From Pseudomonas sp. PSE14 (GTDB taxonomy: Bacteria; Pseudomonadota; Gammaproteobacteria; Pseudomonadales; Pseudomonadaceae), in the NCBI RefSeq assembly GCF_029203285.1, contig NZ_CP115669.1, positions 2,480,001-2,544,000 on the forward strand: a stretch of 64,000 bases of DNA, read 5' to 3'. A model generated the notes under the pieces. It saw only the letters and a list, made by a program, of their open reading frames with translations. It had not been told where the DNA came from and searched no databases. Numbering within the stretch: position 1 is the stretch's first letter; each line of letters begins with the position of its first letter. Both the position numbers and the translations under genes were made by a program. Positions 56,189 through 64,000 of this stretch are shown in pieces.

Positions 56189-57583
56189 ATGAATACCGCG
56201 TCACCCCTGGCCGCCATTGTTGGCAGCACGTCTTCCCGCTATCGCGACAGTGAACTGGATCATTTCGCTGATCTGGCCAGCCTGCAGTCGGCATCGACCT
56301 ACGATGTGCTGCTCCTCGACCTTCCCGGCGCCCAGGCGGGGCAGATGCTGCGTAGCCTGCGCCAGGACCCGCGTTATCGTTTCGCCCTGATCTATTGCTG
56401 CCAGGATCTTGACCCCTGGTGCGAAGCGCTGGGCGATGGCGCACCGCCGGCCGAGATTGGCGCCATCACGCCGCTCTGGCGCCTGTGGCGCGAGCGTTTC
56501 AGCCTGTTCAACCAGGGACAGGCGCCGGCGCGCTTCGAGGAGCGCGTGCTGGCCTGGCTCTGGCTGCGTTCGCGCGGCGACGTGCATGCCGTGCGCGATA
56601 CCGCCGTGCCCCAGCATTACCGTTATCCGATTCTCGAGGCCCTGGGCGACAGCGAGGAAGTCCATCCGTTTTCCTGGCTGCAACTGATGGGGCAGCAGGG
56701 CTGGCTGGAAGAGGGCGAGCTGTTGGACCGCCTGCGCCTGTGCACCGCCTGTGGCTCGGGGCGCCTGAACTACGTGGACGTCTGTCCGGAGTGCCAGGCC
56801 CTGGACATCGGTCGCCAGCCGTCGCTGCACTGCTTCACCTGCGGACACGTCGGGCCTCAGGAGCACTTCCTCAAGGACGGCCTGCTGATGTGCCCGAACT
56901 GCCTGACGCGCCTGCGCCATATCGGCAGTGATTACGACCGCCCGCTGGAGAACTACCGCTGCCGCAGTTGCCAGGCGTTCTTCGTCGACGCCGCCGTGCA
57001 GGCGCGCTGCCTGGATTGCGGGCAGACCCATGATCCGGACAAGTTGCGGGTGCGCGAGGTGCGCCACTTCCGCATTGCCGAGGCCGGGCGCCTGCGCTGC
57101 CGCGAGGGCTTCGCCGCCACCTCGGCGAACATGGAGCGCTTCGGCAGCCTCAGCCTGTTGCCGCGCCAGGTGTTCCTGGACCTGCTTACCTGGCAGCTGC
57201 AACTGACCACCCGCCATCGCACTCCGCCGTTCTCCCTGCTCGGCCTGCGCTTCGTCAACCTGCTGGAAACCCTCGCCGAACTCGGCGAGATGCGTGGCCA
57301 CGCCCTGGTGGACGGACTGGTGGAGCGCCTGCAGGAAGCCGTGCGCGAGACGGATCGCTGCTCGCGCATGAGCGAAGAAGTGCTCTGGGTGCTCATGCCC
57401 CACACCGACGCCGCCGGGGTGGAAGTGGTGCGTCAGCGCCTGGCCAAGGGCGCCGAGCGCCTGACGCAGGAGAAGGCGACGCGCATCGAGGTCCGCCTCG
57501 TGGCCTTCACCGCGCCGGACGATCAGCTGGAGCAGGAAGACGCCGCCTTGCTGCTGGCCCGGCTGGGGGGAGATCTGGGCTGA
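56189..57583 (+). CDS. Zinc-ribbon (TackOD1-like) protein with degenerate GGDEF domain
   Basis: 464 residues from ATG 56189. A receiver-like N-terminal domain (about 5-90, PLAAIVGS, YDVLLLDLPGA) lacks a full acidic pocket. The central Cys-rich domain has six CxxC pairs (185/188, 199/202, 215/218, 235/238, 258/261, 274/277), resembling TackOD1. The C-terminal part (about 325-464) has GGDEF-domain shape but SEEVL at the signature, so no cyclase activity is expected. The alternative start at 56147 coincides with a TATGAT -10-like sequence. First of a four-gene unit with a GT2 synthase: probably its regulator. Confidence 0.75.
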   Translation: MNTASPLAAIVGSTSSRYRDSELDHFADLASLQSASTYDVLLLDLPGAQAGQMLRSLRQDPRYRFALIYCCQDLDPWCEALGDGAPPAEIGAITPLWRLWRERFSLFNQGQAPARFEERVLAWLWLRSRGDVHAVRDTAVPQHYRYPILEALGDSEEVHPFSWLQLMGQQGWLEEGELLDRLRLCTACGSGRLNYVDVCPECQALDIGRQPSLHCFTCGHVGPQEHFLKDGLLMCPNCLTRLRHIGSDYDRPLENYRCRSCQAFFVDAAVQARCLDCGQTHDPDKLRVREVRHFRIAEAGRLRCREGFAATSANMERFGSLSLLPRQVFLDLLTWQLQLTTRHRTPPFSLLGLRFVNLLETLAELGEMRGHALVDGLVERLQEAVRETDRCSRMSEEVLWVLMPHTDAAGVEVVRQRLAKGAERLTQEKATRIEVRLVAFTAPDDQLEQEDAALLLARLGGDLG

Positions 57584-57586
57584 AGC

Positions 57587-58915
57587 ATGGAAGCCTTCGT
57601 CGAACAATGGCTGCTGCTGCTCGGGGAGTTCGCCCGCACTGACGGGTTCTTCCAGGCTGCGTTCATGCTGCTGCCGGCCTTCCTGCTGCTGGAAGTGCCG
57701 CTCAACCTGATGGTGCTGATCGGCGTGCTGCGCTGGTTCATGCGCAAGCCGTTCGAGCTGCCCAAGGACAACGGCTATCGCCCGCGGGTGTCCTGCATCA
57801 TCACCTGCTACAGCGAAGGTCTGGATGTGCAGAAGACCCTGCTGAGCCTGTGCGAGCAGACCTATCCGGGCTACATCGAAATGATCCCGGTGGTCGATGG
57901 CGCGGCGGTCAACAAACCGACCATGCAGGCGGTGCGGGACTTCCGCGTCGACCCGACGCTGCATCCGCGGCGCCTGCTGCGGCCCATTGCCAAATGGCAG
58001 CGTGGTGGCCGGGTCTCCTCGCTCAACGCCGGCCTCGCCCATTGCACGGGCGAAATCATCATGGCGCTGGACGGCGACACTTCGTTCGACAACGACATGG
58101 TCAGCCGCATGGTCCGCCATTTCGCCGACCCGGACGTGCCGGCGGTGGCGGGCAGCCTGCGGGTGCGCAACGCCTGGGCATCGCTCACCACGGCGATGCA
58201 GGCGCTGGAGTACCAGCTGTCGATCCACATGGCGAAGATCGGCCTGAGTGAATGGAACCTGGTGAACAACGTGTCCGGGGCCTTCGGCGCGTTCCGCCGC
58301 AGCTTCCTCGACAAGATCGGCGGCTGGGACACCCACACCGCCGAAGACCTGGACATCACCCTGCGGATCAAGAACTACTTCGGCCGCAGGCCCCTGCGCA
58401 TCCCCTTCGAGCCCGGCGCCATCGGGCATACCGATGCGCCCGTGAAGTTCCTGCAGTTCCTCCAGCAGCGCCTGCGCTGGGATGGCGACCTGTACTTCCT
58501 CTACATCCGCAAGCATCGCCACAGCTTCAACCCGCGCCTGCTGGGCTGGCCCAATTTCCTGATGACGCTGATCACCGGCTTTTTCTTCCAGCTGGTGCTG
58601 CCGTTCATCATCTTCGGCTACTGCGTGATCGGCCCCCTGGTCGTGCCGCTGCCGCGTTTCCTCGCCCTGGCGTCGCTGATCTACCTGGTCTACCTGGGCA
58701 TGACCCTGCTGCTGTACCTGGCGATGCTGGTGCTGGTGTCCGAGCGTCCGCGCCAGGACCTGAAACTGTTCCCGGTGGTTTTCGTTTTCCCCCTGTTCAT
58801 GCTGGTCATGCGTCTGTGGAGCGCGGTGGCCATGCTCAACGAGGCACTGCGCCGCGGCCATGAAGAAACCAGCATGGCGCCCTGGTGGGTGCTGCGTAAG
58901 GCAAAGAGGTTCTGA
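57587..58915 (+). CDS. Membrane GT2 polysaccharide synthase
   Basis: 442 residues. N-terminal membrane segment (about 25-48), a cytoplasmic GT-A domain with nucleotide-sugar motif VSCIITCYSEG, DGDT (162-165), ED (253-254 in TAEDLD) and QQRLRW (293-298, the QxxRW of processive synthases), then four C-terminal membrane segments (about 322-430). This is the layout of Alg8/PgaC/hyaluronan-synthase-type enzymes that polymerise and extrude a glycan. Three bases after the regulator-like gene. The sugar cannot be read from sequence. No PilZ domain. Confidence 0.88.
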   Translation: MEAFVEQWLLLLGEFARTDGFFQAAFMLLPAFLLLEVPLNLMVLIGVLRWFMRKPFELPKDNGYRPRVSCIITCYSEGLDVQKTLLSLCEQTYPGYIEMIPVVDGAAVNKPTMQAVRDFRVDPTLHPRRLLRPIAKWQRGGRVSSLNAGLAHCTGEIIMALDGDTSFDNDMVSRMVRHFADPDVPAVAGSLRVRNAWASLTTAMQALEYQLSIHMAKIGLSEWNLVNNVSGAFGAFRRSFLDKIGGWDTHTAEDLDITLRIKNYFGRRPLRIPFEPGAIGHTDAPVKFLQFLQQRLRWDGDLYFLYIRKHRHSFNPRLLGWPNFLMTLITGFFFQLVLPFIIFGYCVIGPLVVPLPRFLALASLIYLVYLGMTLLLYLAMLVLVSERPRQDLKLFPVVFVFPLFMLVMRLWSAVAMLNEALRRGHEETSMAPWWVLRKAKRF

Positions 58916-58919
58916 TTCG

Positions 58920-61013
58920 ATGATGCGTTCCCTGCTCCTTGGCTCCCTGCTGCTGGCTAGCGGCCTGTCCCAGGCCGATGTGCTGCCGCTGTCTCGGGTG
59001 CTCGACAGCGTCGATGACAGTGCCGTGCTGCAAGCCAACGCCGCCGACCTGCGGGCCCTGGACGCGCTCAAGGAGCAGCGTGAGGCCGAAGCCGGCTGGC
59101 AGTGGTTCGGTTCGGGCAGCGCGGGTCACTATCGCGAGCTGGTGACCGAGGACGAGATCGATACCTACTACGGACGGAACATGGCGCTCGGCTTGCGCCA
59201 CCCCCTGCTGGGCAGCTTGCGGCGCCAGGTGCAGGCGGTCTCCGCCGTCGAACTGGAACAGCAGCGGCAGCAGTCCCGCCGCCTGCTGCACAAGGCCGAA
59301 CAGCGGCTGGCGCTGCGCAGCGCCTACGCCGACTGGTGGCGCGCGGAAGAGGAGAGCCGCTGGTGTCAGGCATTGCTGCCCGACGCGGCCAGCGCCCGCG
59401 AGCGTCTGGCCCTGCGCGAGCGTCAGGGCTGGCTGTTGCCGTCCCAGGCGAGACTGCTGGACGGCCGCTGGCAAGCCTTGCAGCGGCGTTGTGAGTCGAG
59501 CGCCCGGCTGATGGACGATACTCGTGAAAGCCTGGCCGAACTCTCCGGCCTGGACATCACCGCCAGCCAGCAGGCCCGTGCGGAAGCGCTGGCGGCGCAG
59601 GTGCAACCCCTGACCCGTTGGCGCCAGGCGCTGGAAGGCCATCCGCGCCTGCAGGAGCGCCGGGATGAGCTGCGCCTGGCCGAGCAGAACCGCAAGTCAC
59701 CCTGGTACGACAGCATCGATTCCAGCTTCAGCGTCGCGCAGAGCTACGAGAACCGCAGCGGGGCCACCAGCTCCGGTAATGGCCTGGTCGCCAGTCTCAA
59801 CTTCTCCGCACCGTTCGACCTGATGTCCTACGGCCAGGCCCGTGGGCGGGAAGGGGAGGCGCGCCACCAGGCGGCCCTGGCCAGGCTGAATGCCGAGCGC
59901 CAGCAGTTGCTGCAGGACCTGGGCAAGACCCTGCAGGGCCAGCGGCAGGCCGTGGAAAACCTGGAGCGCGAACGCGAGCAGCTCGCCGTGTCGTCGGTGG
60001 CCCTGCGCGAGCAGCGCCTGCGTGCGGATCGTTCGGCCGAAGGCTCGCTGGCCGAGGTGCAGGCGGTGGAGCTGGAGCGCTACGACAACGGCCTGCGCCT
60101 GATTGCCGCGTGGCATGCCGCCTGGTTGCGCGAAGCCGCCTTGCGCATGTTCGTCGACGATGACCAGGCGCTGAGCCCGTTGCTCGGCGTACAGAACCTG
60201 AGCTGGCAGCCGCCGGCAGGCGCCCAGGCCAACGCCCCGGCCAAGGCCAGCCCGGCCCGTGAGTCGGCCTGGAACCAGGGCGTCTACCTGTGGAAGAGCC
60301 AGGTCCTGTTGCAGCCCGAGACCCGGCGCGCCGAACTGAATGCCTTGCGCAGCGCCGGCATGCAGCGCCTGTATGTGGGGCTCGATGCCCGCCAGGTGGC
60401 GGACATGCCGACCCTGCGCAAGCAGCTCCAGGGCACCCTGGCCGACGCCCGCGCCCAGGGCATGCAGGTCGTGCTGCTGTTGGGCGATCCGGCCTGGCTG
60501 TCGGCCAGCGGACGCAAGGACCTGCTGGCCCTATTGGGTCAACTGCGCGAGGTGCGCTTCGACGCCGTGCATCTGGATCTTGAGGTCGAGCAGCTCGGCT
60601 GGCCGGTACCCGACAGCCGCCTGCGGGACTGGCTGGATACACTCGGCGCGGTCGCCCGGCTCGACTACTGGCCGCTGGAACTGTCCAGTCATCCGCGCTG
60701 GTTCGCCGAGCCCGCCAGTGGCACCTGCGTGCCCTGCGCCTTGCCGCAGCGCGGCGTGCGCCAGGTGAGCCTGATGATTTATACCCGCAACCCCGAACGC
60801 AGCGCGGAACTTGCGCAGTCCATCGCCCGCCGTTGGCCGGAGCTGCGTTTCCGTCTGGCGCAGAGTGTTGAGCCGCAATTGCCGGCCGAGGAATCCTGGG
60901 CCGGAGCGTCGAGCACCCAGCTGCGGCAGCAGGTGGAGCGCTGGCGTACGCGTCTGCAGTCGGCCGGAGTCTCCGGCATTGACTGGCAGGACTGGTCCCA
61001 TTACCCGCATTGA
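58920..61013 (+). CDS. TolC-like outer-membrane protein fused to a TIM-barrel-like domain
   Basis: 697 residues. Signal peptide MMRSLLLGSLLLASGLSQA-DV; then a long helical/strand region (about 30-420) with coiled-coil stretches (LARLNAERQQLLQDLGKTLQ, VENLEREREQLA) and a duplicated layout like TolC-family efflux proteins. A linker rich in Ala/Pro (about 430-450) leads to a C-terminal domain (about 455-697; RLYVGLDARQVADM, VVLLLGDPAWL, FDAVHLDLEVEQLGW) resembling glycoside-hydrolase TIM barrels. The fusion is unusual. Starts four bases after the synthase stop. Confidence 0.75.
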   Translation: MMRSLLLGSLLLASGLSQADVLPLSRVLDSVDDSAVLQANAADLRALDALKEQREAEAGWQWFGSGSAGHYRELVTEDEIDTYYGRNMALGLRHPLLGSLRRQVQAVSAVELEQQRQQSRRLLHKAEQRLALRSAYADWWRAEEESRWCQALLPDAASARERLALRERQGWLLPSQARLLDGRWQALQRRCESSARLMDDTRESLAELSGLDITASQQARAEALAAQVQPLTRWRQALEGHPRLQERRDELRLAEQNRKSPWYDSIDSSFSVAQSYENRSGATSSGNGLVASLNFSAPFDLMSYGQARGREGEARHQAALARLNAERQQLLQDLGKTLQGQRQAVENLEREREQLAVSSVALREQRLRADRSAEGSLAEVQAVELERYDNGLRLIAAWHAAWLREAALRMFVDDDQALSPLLGVQNLSWQPPAGAQANAPAKASPARESAWNQGVYLWKSQVLLQPETRRAELNALRSAGMQRLYVGLDARQVADMPTLRKQLQGTLADARAQGMQVVLLLGDPAWLSASGRKDLLALLGQLREVRFDAVHLDLEVEQLGWPVPDSRLRDWLDTLGAVARLDYWPLELSSHPRWFAEPASGTCVPCALPQRGVRQVSLMIYTRNPERSAELAQSIARRWPELRFRLAQSVEPQLPAEESWAGASSTQLRQQVERWRTRLQSAGVSGIDWQDWSHYPH

Positions 61014-61020
61014 GCATCCC

Positions 61021-62061
61021 ATGAAGATTCGATTCTCCAGCCCCAAGGAACAACAGCCCACTCAGGAGCAGGGCCTCAAGGTGCTCTACGCGCCGGGCAA
61101 GCGCATGGCGTTCAAGCTGCGCTGGTATCTGATCCTGCTGGTGGTGACCAGTCCCCTGCTGTTCCTGGTGGGGCGCGAAATGCTCGGCCTCTGGCTGATC
61201 GAGGCGCCCGCGCAACTGCACCTGCCGTCCAGTGAACTGCGCGCCCGTGAGGCGGGGCAGGTGGCGCAGGTGCTGGTGCGGCCCGGCGACAAGGTCGAGG
61301 TCGGCCAGTTGCTTATGCGGATGGACAATCCCGAGTGGCGCGCGCGCCTGGCGCTGCTGGCCGATCCGTCGAAGGCGGCGCCCACGACGACCGGCCGGAA
61401 GACCCTCAGCGAACGCGAGCGCGAGCCTCTGGTGCGCCTGCTGAACAGCGCGGAAAGCCGCCTGCAGCAACTGCGTGGCCTGCTCGCCGCCGGCGCGGCG
61501 ACCCGGGGCGAGGTGCAACTGGCCCAGGATGAACGCGACCGTCGCCAGCGCGATCTGGTGGAGTTCGACCGGCGCGAGGCGCAGCCGGGGGACGACACCC
61601 TGGATCGCCAGCGTCGGCTGGAAAGCGACTGGCTGCAGTCGCGCCTGCAAGGGCTCGAACTGAAAGCCAACGACTCCGGCGTGATCAGCGAAGTCCTGGT
61701 AGGCGAGGGCGAGAACGTCGGCCCTGGCACCCTGCTGATGCGTCTGCAGCGCCTGGGCGATGCCGAAATCTGGATCTACCTCGATCCGCGCTATGCCGCC
61801 TACGCCTCGCCCGGCCAGCCGTTCCGGATTCGCCTGCCGGACGGAAAATGGCTGCCGGCGGAAGTGGTGCGCATGGTGGAAGATGCGGCCCCGGTGCCGG
61901 TGGAACTGCGCGAGGCCTTCAGCGCGCCGAACCGCAACCTGCGCCTGCTGGCTCGGGTCAAGGGCGAGTGGCCGGCGTTCTGGCGCGTAGACCGCCTGGG
62001 CCTGAAGGCGCGCTTCCCGCACAGCTGGAATTGGCTCAACCGCTGGGCTGTCCAGGAATAA
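61021..62061 (+). CDS. HlyD-like periplasmic adaptor (membrane fusion protein)
   Basis: 346 residues. Single N-terminal membrane anchor (about 34-58), then a split biotinyl-lipoyl-like domain (REAGQVAQVLVRPGDKVEVG near 75-95 and LKANDSGVISEVLVGEGENVG near 218-238) flanking a coiled-coil hairpin (about 130-215), and a beta-barrel end. It resembles the periplasmic half of alginate Alg44 but has no PilZ domain. It would bridge the synthase and the TolC-like protein. Last gene of the unit; a terminator lies downstream. Confidence 0.82.
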   Translation: MKIRFSSPKEQQPTQEQGLKVLYAPGKRMAFKLRWYLILLVVTSPLLFLVGREMLGLWLIEAPAQLHLPSSELRAREAGQVAQVLVRPGDKVEVGQLLMRMDNPEWRARLALLADPSKAAPTTTGRKTLSEREREPLVRLLNSAESRLQQLRGLLAAGAATRGEVQLAQDERDRRQRDLVEFDRREAQPGDDTLDRQRRLESDWLQSRLQGLELKANDSGVISEVLVGEGENVGPGTLLMRLQRLGDAEIWIYLDPRYAAYASPGQPFRIRLPDGKWLPAEVVRMVEDAAPVPVELREAFSAPNRNLRLLARVKGEWPAFWRVDRLGLKARFPHSWNWLNRWAVQE

Positions 62062-62223
62062 CACCTGCCGGGCGTCTGCCTCGATGACGCCCTCCGATCC
62101 TCTCGCCGCGCGGGGCCGGCAACACCGGCTCCTTGTTGAGCGGGCGCAGGGGCCGGGCTGAACAGCGCAAGCCATTACGCTGCTCGAACCGCACGGCCTG
62201 CTTCAAACCCTCGCTTCTCCACG

Positions 62224-62244
62224 CCCCGAAGATCGGCTTCGGGG
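62224..62244 (+). terminator. Probable terminator after the polysaccharide gene set
   Basis: CCCCGAAG-atcgg-CTTCGGGG stem followed by a pyrimidine-rich stretch (TTTCCCTTGTT), 162 bases after the adaptor stop. Confidence 0.65.
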
Positions 62245-62284
62245 TGCGCTTTCCCTTGTTCTCCTTACCCTTGGCGCATGGGTG

Positions 62285-62313
62285 TTGACAGATAATATTA
62301 TATGCATAATATT
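62285..62313 (+). promoter_or_regulatory. Promoter with overlapping operator upstream of the SDR gene
   Basis: TTGACA (-35, 62285-62290) is followed by the perfect AT-rich dyad AATATTAT-atgc-ATAATATT (62294-62313) covering the spacer and -10 area. TetR-type repressors use such sites. The TetR gene at 63392 is the obvious candidate regulator. Confidence 0.7.
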
Positions 62314-62418
62314 AATCGTCAGATGACGGCTGTAATCCTATGCCGGACATTCCAGACGGCCCTCGGGCCCTGATCAGCCTTGCATGCGGGGGCGCGTCGC
62401 CCCCACTGGAGAAGAACC

Positions 62419-63225
62419 ATGAATGCCAAATCCGAACTGGGCCGCGCACTGATCACCGGTGCTTCCTCCGGCATCGGCGCCACCTACGCCCAGCGCCTCG
62501 CCGCCCAGGGTTACGACCTGCTGCTGGTGGCCCGCGACCAGCAACGCCTCGACGCCCTGGCCGCACGCCTGGGCGAGCAGCATGGCGTCTCGGTGCAGGT
62601 GCTGAAGGCCGACCTGACCCGCAAGGAAGATCGCGCCAGCGTGGAGGCCCGCTTGCGTGAGGACGAGAGCATCAGCCTGCTGCTGAACAACGCCGGCGTC
62701 GCGATCAACGGCACCCTGCTGGAGACCGACCTGGACCGCCTGGAAAGCATGATCGAACTGAACGTCACCGCCACCGCGCGCCTGGCCGGCGCCGCCGCCA
62801 AGGCCTTCGCCGGGCGTGGGCGCGGCACCATCATCAACGTCGCCTCGGTACTGGCCCTGGCGCCGGAGCTGTTCAACGGCAGCTACAGCGCCACCAAGGC
62901 CTTCGTGCTCAACCTGACCCTGTCCATGCAGCAGGAGCTCGCGCCGTTGGGTCTGCGCATCCAGGCCGTGCTGCCCGGAGCTACCCGCACCGAGATCTGG
63001 GACCGCGCCGGTACCGACATCTCCGCGCTGCCGGCGGAAATGCTGATGGACGTGAACCACATGGTGGACGCCGCCCTGGCAGGCCTGGCTCAGGGCGAGG
63101 TGGTGACCCTGCCGGCGCTGCCGGATGCCGGCGAGTTCGACGCCTTCACCGCCGCACGGCTGAAGATGGCACCGAACCTGTCCCGCAGCGTCCCGGCGCA
63201 GCGCTATGGCGTAGCGGTCGACTGA
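62419..63225 (+). CDS. Short-chain dehydrogenase/reductase
   Basis: A 268-residue classical SDR from ATG 62419 (GAGAAG upstream): TGxxxGIG nucleotide motif in ALITGASSGIGATYAQ, NNAG, Ser in INVASVLA, and YSATK active site. Basic residues after the second strand (ARDQQRLDA) hint at NADP. No metabolic neighbours, so the substrate is unknown. Probably repressed by the TetR-family protein encoded convergently downstream. Confidence 0.88.
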   Translation: MNAKSELGRALITGASSGIGATYAQRLAAQGYDLLLVARDQQRLDALAARLGEQHGVSVQVLKADLTRKEDRASVEARLREDESISLLLNNAGVAINGTLLETDLDRLESMIELNVTATARLAGAAAKAFAGRGRGTIINVASVLALAPELFNGSYSATKAFVLNLTLSMQQELAPLGLRIQAVLPGATRTEIWDRAGTDISALPAEMLMDVNHMVDAALAGLAQGEVVTLPALPDAGEFDAFTAARLKMAPNLSRSVPAQRYGVAVD

Positions 63226-63251
63226 ATGATTCGTTGAGTGGCGAAAAGCTT

Positions 63252-63278
63252 GCCCCGGCCTCGCGCCGGGGCTTTTTT
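63252..63278 (+). terminator. Rho-independent terminator of the SDR gene
   Basis: GCCCCGGC-ctcgc-GCCGGGGC followed by six T, 27 bases after the stop. Confidence 0.92.
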
Positions 63279-63298
63279 ATGCGCGCGGGGTGCTCTTC

Positions 63299-63381
63299 GT
63301 GGGAGCGAGGGGGACGCCCAGTTCTTGCTCGCGAACCTGTCAGCCCGCTGCGGGTTTGTTCGCGAGCAAGCTCGCTCCTAC
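63299..63381. repeat. REP-like palindrome, type A variant
   Basis: GTGGGAGCGAG, then an interrupting ggggacgcccagttc, then TTGCTCGCGAAC; right arm GTTCGCGAGCAAGCTCGCTC. Same interrupted subtype as 22530. Confidence 0.8.
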
Positions 63382-63391
63382 AGTCACCGGC

Positions 63392-63958
63392 TCACTCCGC
63401 TGCGCCAATCTCGCGCTTGAGGTGCCGGCGGGTGCTTTCCAGGATGCGGTCGGACAGTTCCGGGTCGGCCACGCTACGCGACAGCACCAGTGCGCCGATC
63501 AGGGTGGCGAGGAGGGCGACACTCTCATCCTCGGCATGTTCGCTGGGCAGCGCCTGCTCGATGGCATCGATGCGTGCCTGGACGATGGCATCGGTGGTGG
63601 CGCTGGCGTGGCCACGGGCGCCCAGCTCGGCGGACATGGTCGGCAGTGGGCAGCCCTTGCCCGGCGTATTGCGGTGCCCGGGAGACAGGTACTGGTCGAT
63701 GAACCCTGGCAGCGGGTCTTTCTTCTCGAACTGCTGGTCGACGATCGGGCGCAACTGCGCGGCGGCCTGCTGCAGCGCGATCTCCACCAGCTCGTCCTTG
63801 GACTTGAAGTGTGCGTAGAAACCGCCGTGGGTCAGGCCCAGCGCCTTCATCAGCGTCTGCAGGCCGGTGGCGTCGACGCCTTCGCTGCGGAAACGCTGCG
63901 CCGCCTCGTTGATGATGCGCTCGCGGGTCTGGGCCTTGTGGTCTTCGGAGTAACGCAT
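63392..63958 (-). CDS. TetR-family transcriptional regulator
   Basis: 188 residues from ATG 63958 with AGGAG seven bases upstream (MRYSEDHKAQTRERIINEAAQRF). HTH at about 20-60 (GLQTLMKALGLTHGGFYAHFKSKDEL). The C-terminal ligand domain is helical with GKGCPLPTMSAELG, a motif of the NemR/AcrR-like subgroup sensing electrophiles, where the Cys could be reactive. Convergent with the SDR gene, whose promoter holds a suitable dyad. The ligand is unknown. Confidence 0.88.
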   Translation of the reverse strand: MRYSEDHKAQTRERIINEAAQRFRSEGVDATGLQTLMKALGLTHGGFYAHFKSKDELVEIALQQAAAQLRPIVDQQFEKKDPLPGFIDQYLSPGHRNTPGKGCPLPTMSAELGARGHASATTDAIVQARIDAIEQALPSEHAEDESVALLATLIGALVLSRSVADPELSDRILESTRRHLKREIGAAE

Positions 63959-64000
63959 GACCGGTCTCCTGCGGATCATGGAATGCTGGGTGACATTCTA

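Noticed and set aside
56201-59071. A 956-codon open frame on the minus strand over the polysaccharide genes
   Set aside because: It is antisense to two genes with clear motifs, has a low-complexity Gln/His/Arg-rich translation, and no ribosome site. Long antisense frames are expected at this base composition.

Overview
The window is high-GC DNA (about two thirds G+C by eye) with long same-strand operons, OprD porins, GntP, NCS2 and MHS-type permeases, LysR and sigma-54 regulators, and many short palindromic intergenic repeats. Gene content and protein sequences point to a soil-type Pseudomonas. The cat and pca gene sets lying next to each other suggest the P. citronellolis / P. nitroreducens / P. 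knackmussii side of the genus, but that placement is inference. Nothing looks like plasmid, phage or transposon backbone, and I saw no tRNA, rRNA, CRISPR array or insertion sequence.

Layout. 1-9 kb: the beta-ketoadipate pathway, with catR (cut by the window edge) divergent from catBCA, then pcaIJF, pcaB, pcaD and pcaC, so the catechol branch and the shared lower pathway lie side by side. 9-16.6 kb, minus strand: a 3-hydroxybutyrate/acetoacetate module (acetoacetyl-CoA synthetase, bdhA, GntP permease, OprD porin) with its sigma-54 activator, a -24/-12 promoter and paired upstream activator sites. 17-24.2 kb, minus strand: the leucine/isovalerate catabolic genes liuRABCDE with a perfect LiuR-type palindrome. 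24.5-30.1 kb: a sigma-54 activator followed by three overlapping maturation genes for quinohemoprotein amine dehydrogenase (qhpF, qhpE, qhpG). 30.2-41.2 kb: single genes (GST, succinate-semialdehyde dehydrogenase with a divergent PtrR-like regulator, a membrane protein, a purine permease, a B3/4-domain protein, a small outer-membrane barrel, an amidase). 41.6-48.1 kb, minus strand: GlxA-type AraC regulator, amino-acid/amine permease, aldehyde dehydrogenase, MHS-family transporter. 48.6-55.6 kb: a divergent CcmF-like haem-handling protein followed by the structural amine dehydrogenase operon qhpADCB. 55.65 kb: a small Cys-rich protein. 56.2-62.1 kb: four genes resembling an undescribed synthase-dependent polysaccharide export system. 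62.4-64 kb: an SDR oxidoreductase and a TetR regulator.

How the genes work together. Amine oxidation by the periplasmic QhpABC enzyme yields an aldehyde that the dehydrogenase at 44.5-46 kb could oxidise; acyl and aromatic products would enter the catabolic modules to the left. The two qhp loci, 20 kb apart, appear to be linked by regulation. The aldehyde dehydrogenase and qhpADCB each have a sigma-54-like promoter, and the CcmF-like gene has a weaker one. A shared upstream element, TGTC-N9-GACA (AACA at the CcmF-like gene), precedes all three. The sigma-54 activator sits at the head of the maturation locus.

The most novel-looking elements are the dedicated CcmF-like gene with the sigma-54 amine regulon, and the GT2 synthase / TolC-like-plus-TIM-barrel / HlyD-like / six-CxxC plus degenerate-GGDEF gene set at 56.2-62.1 kb.
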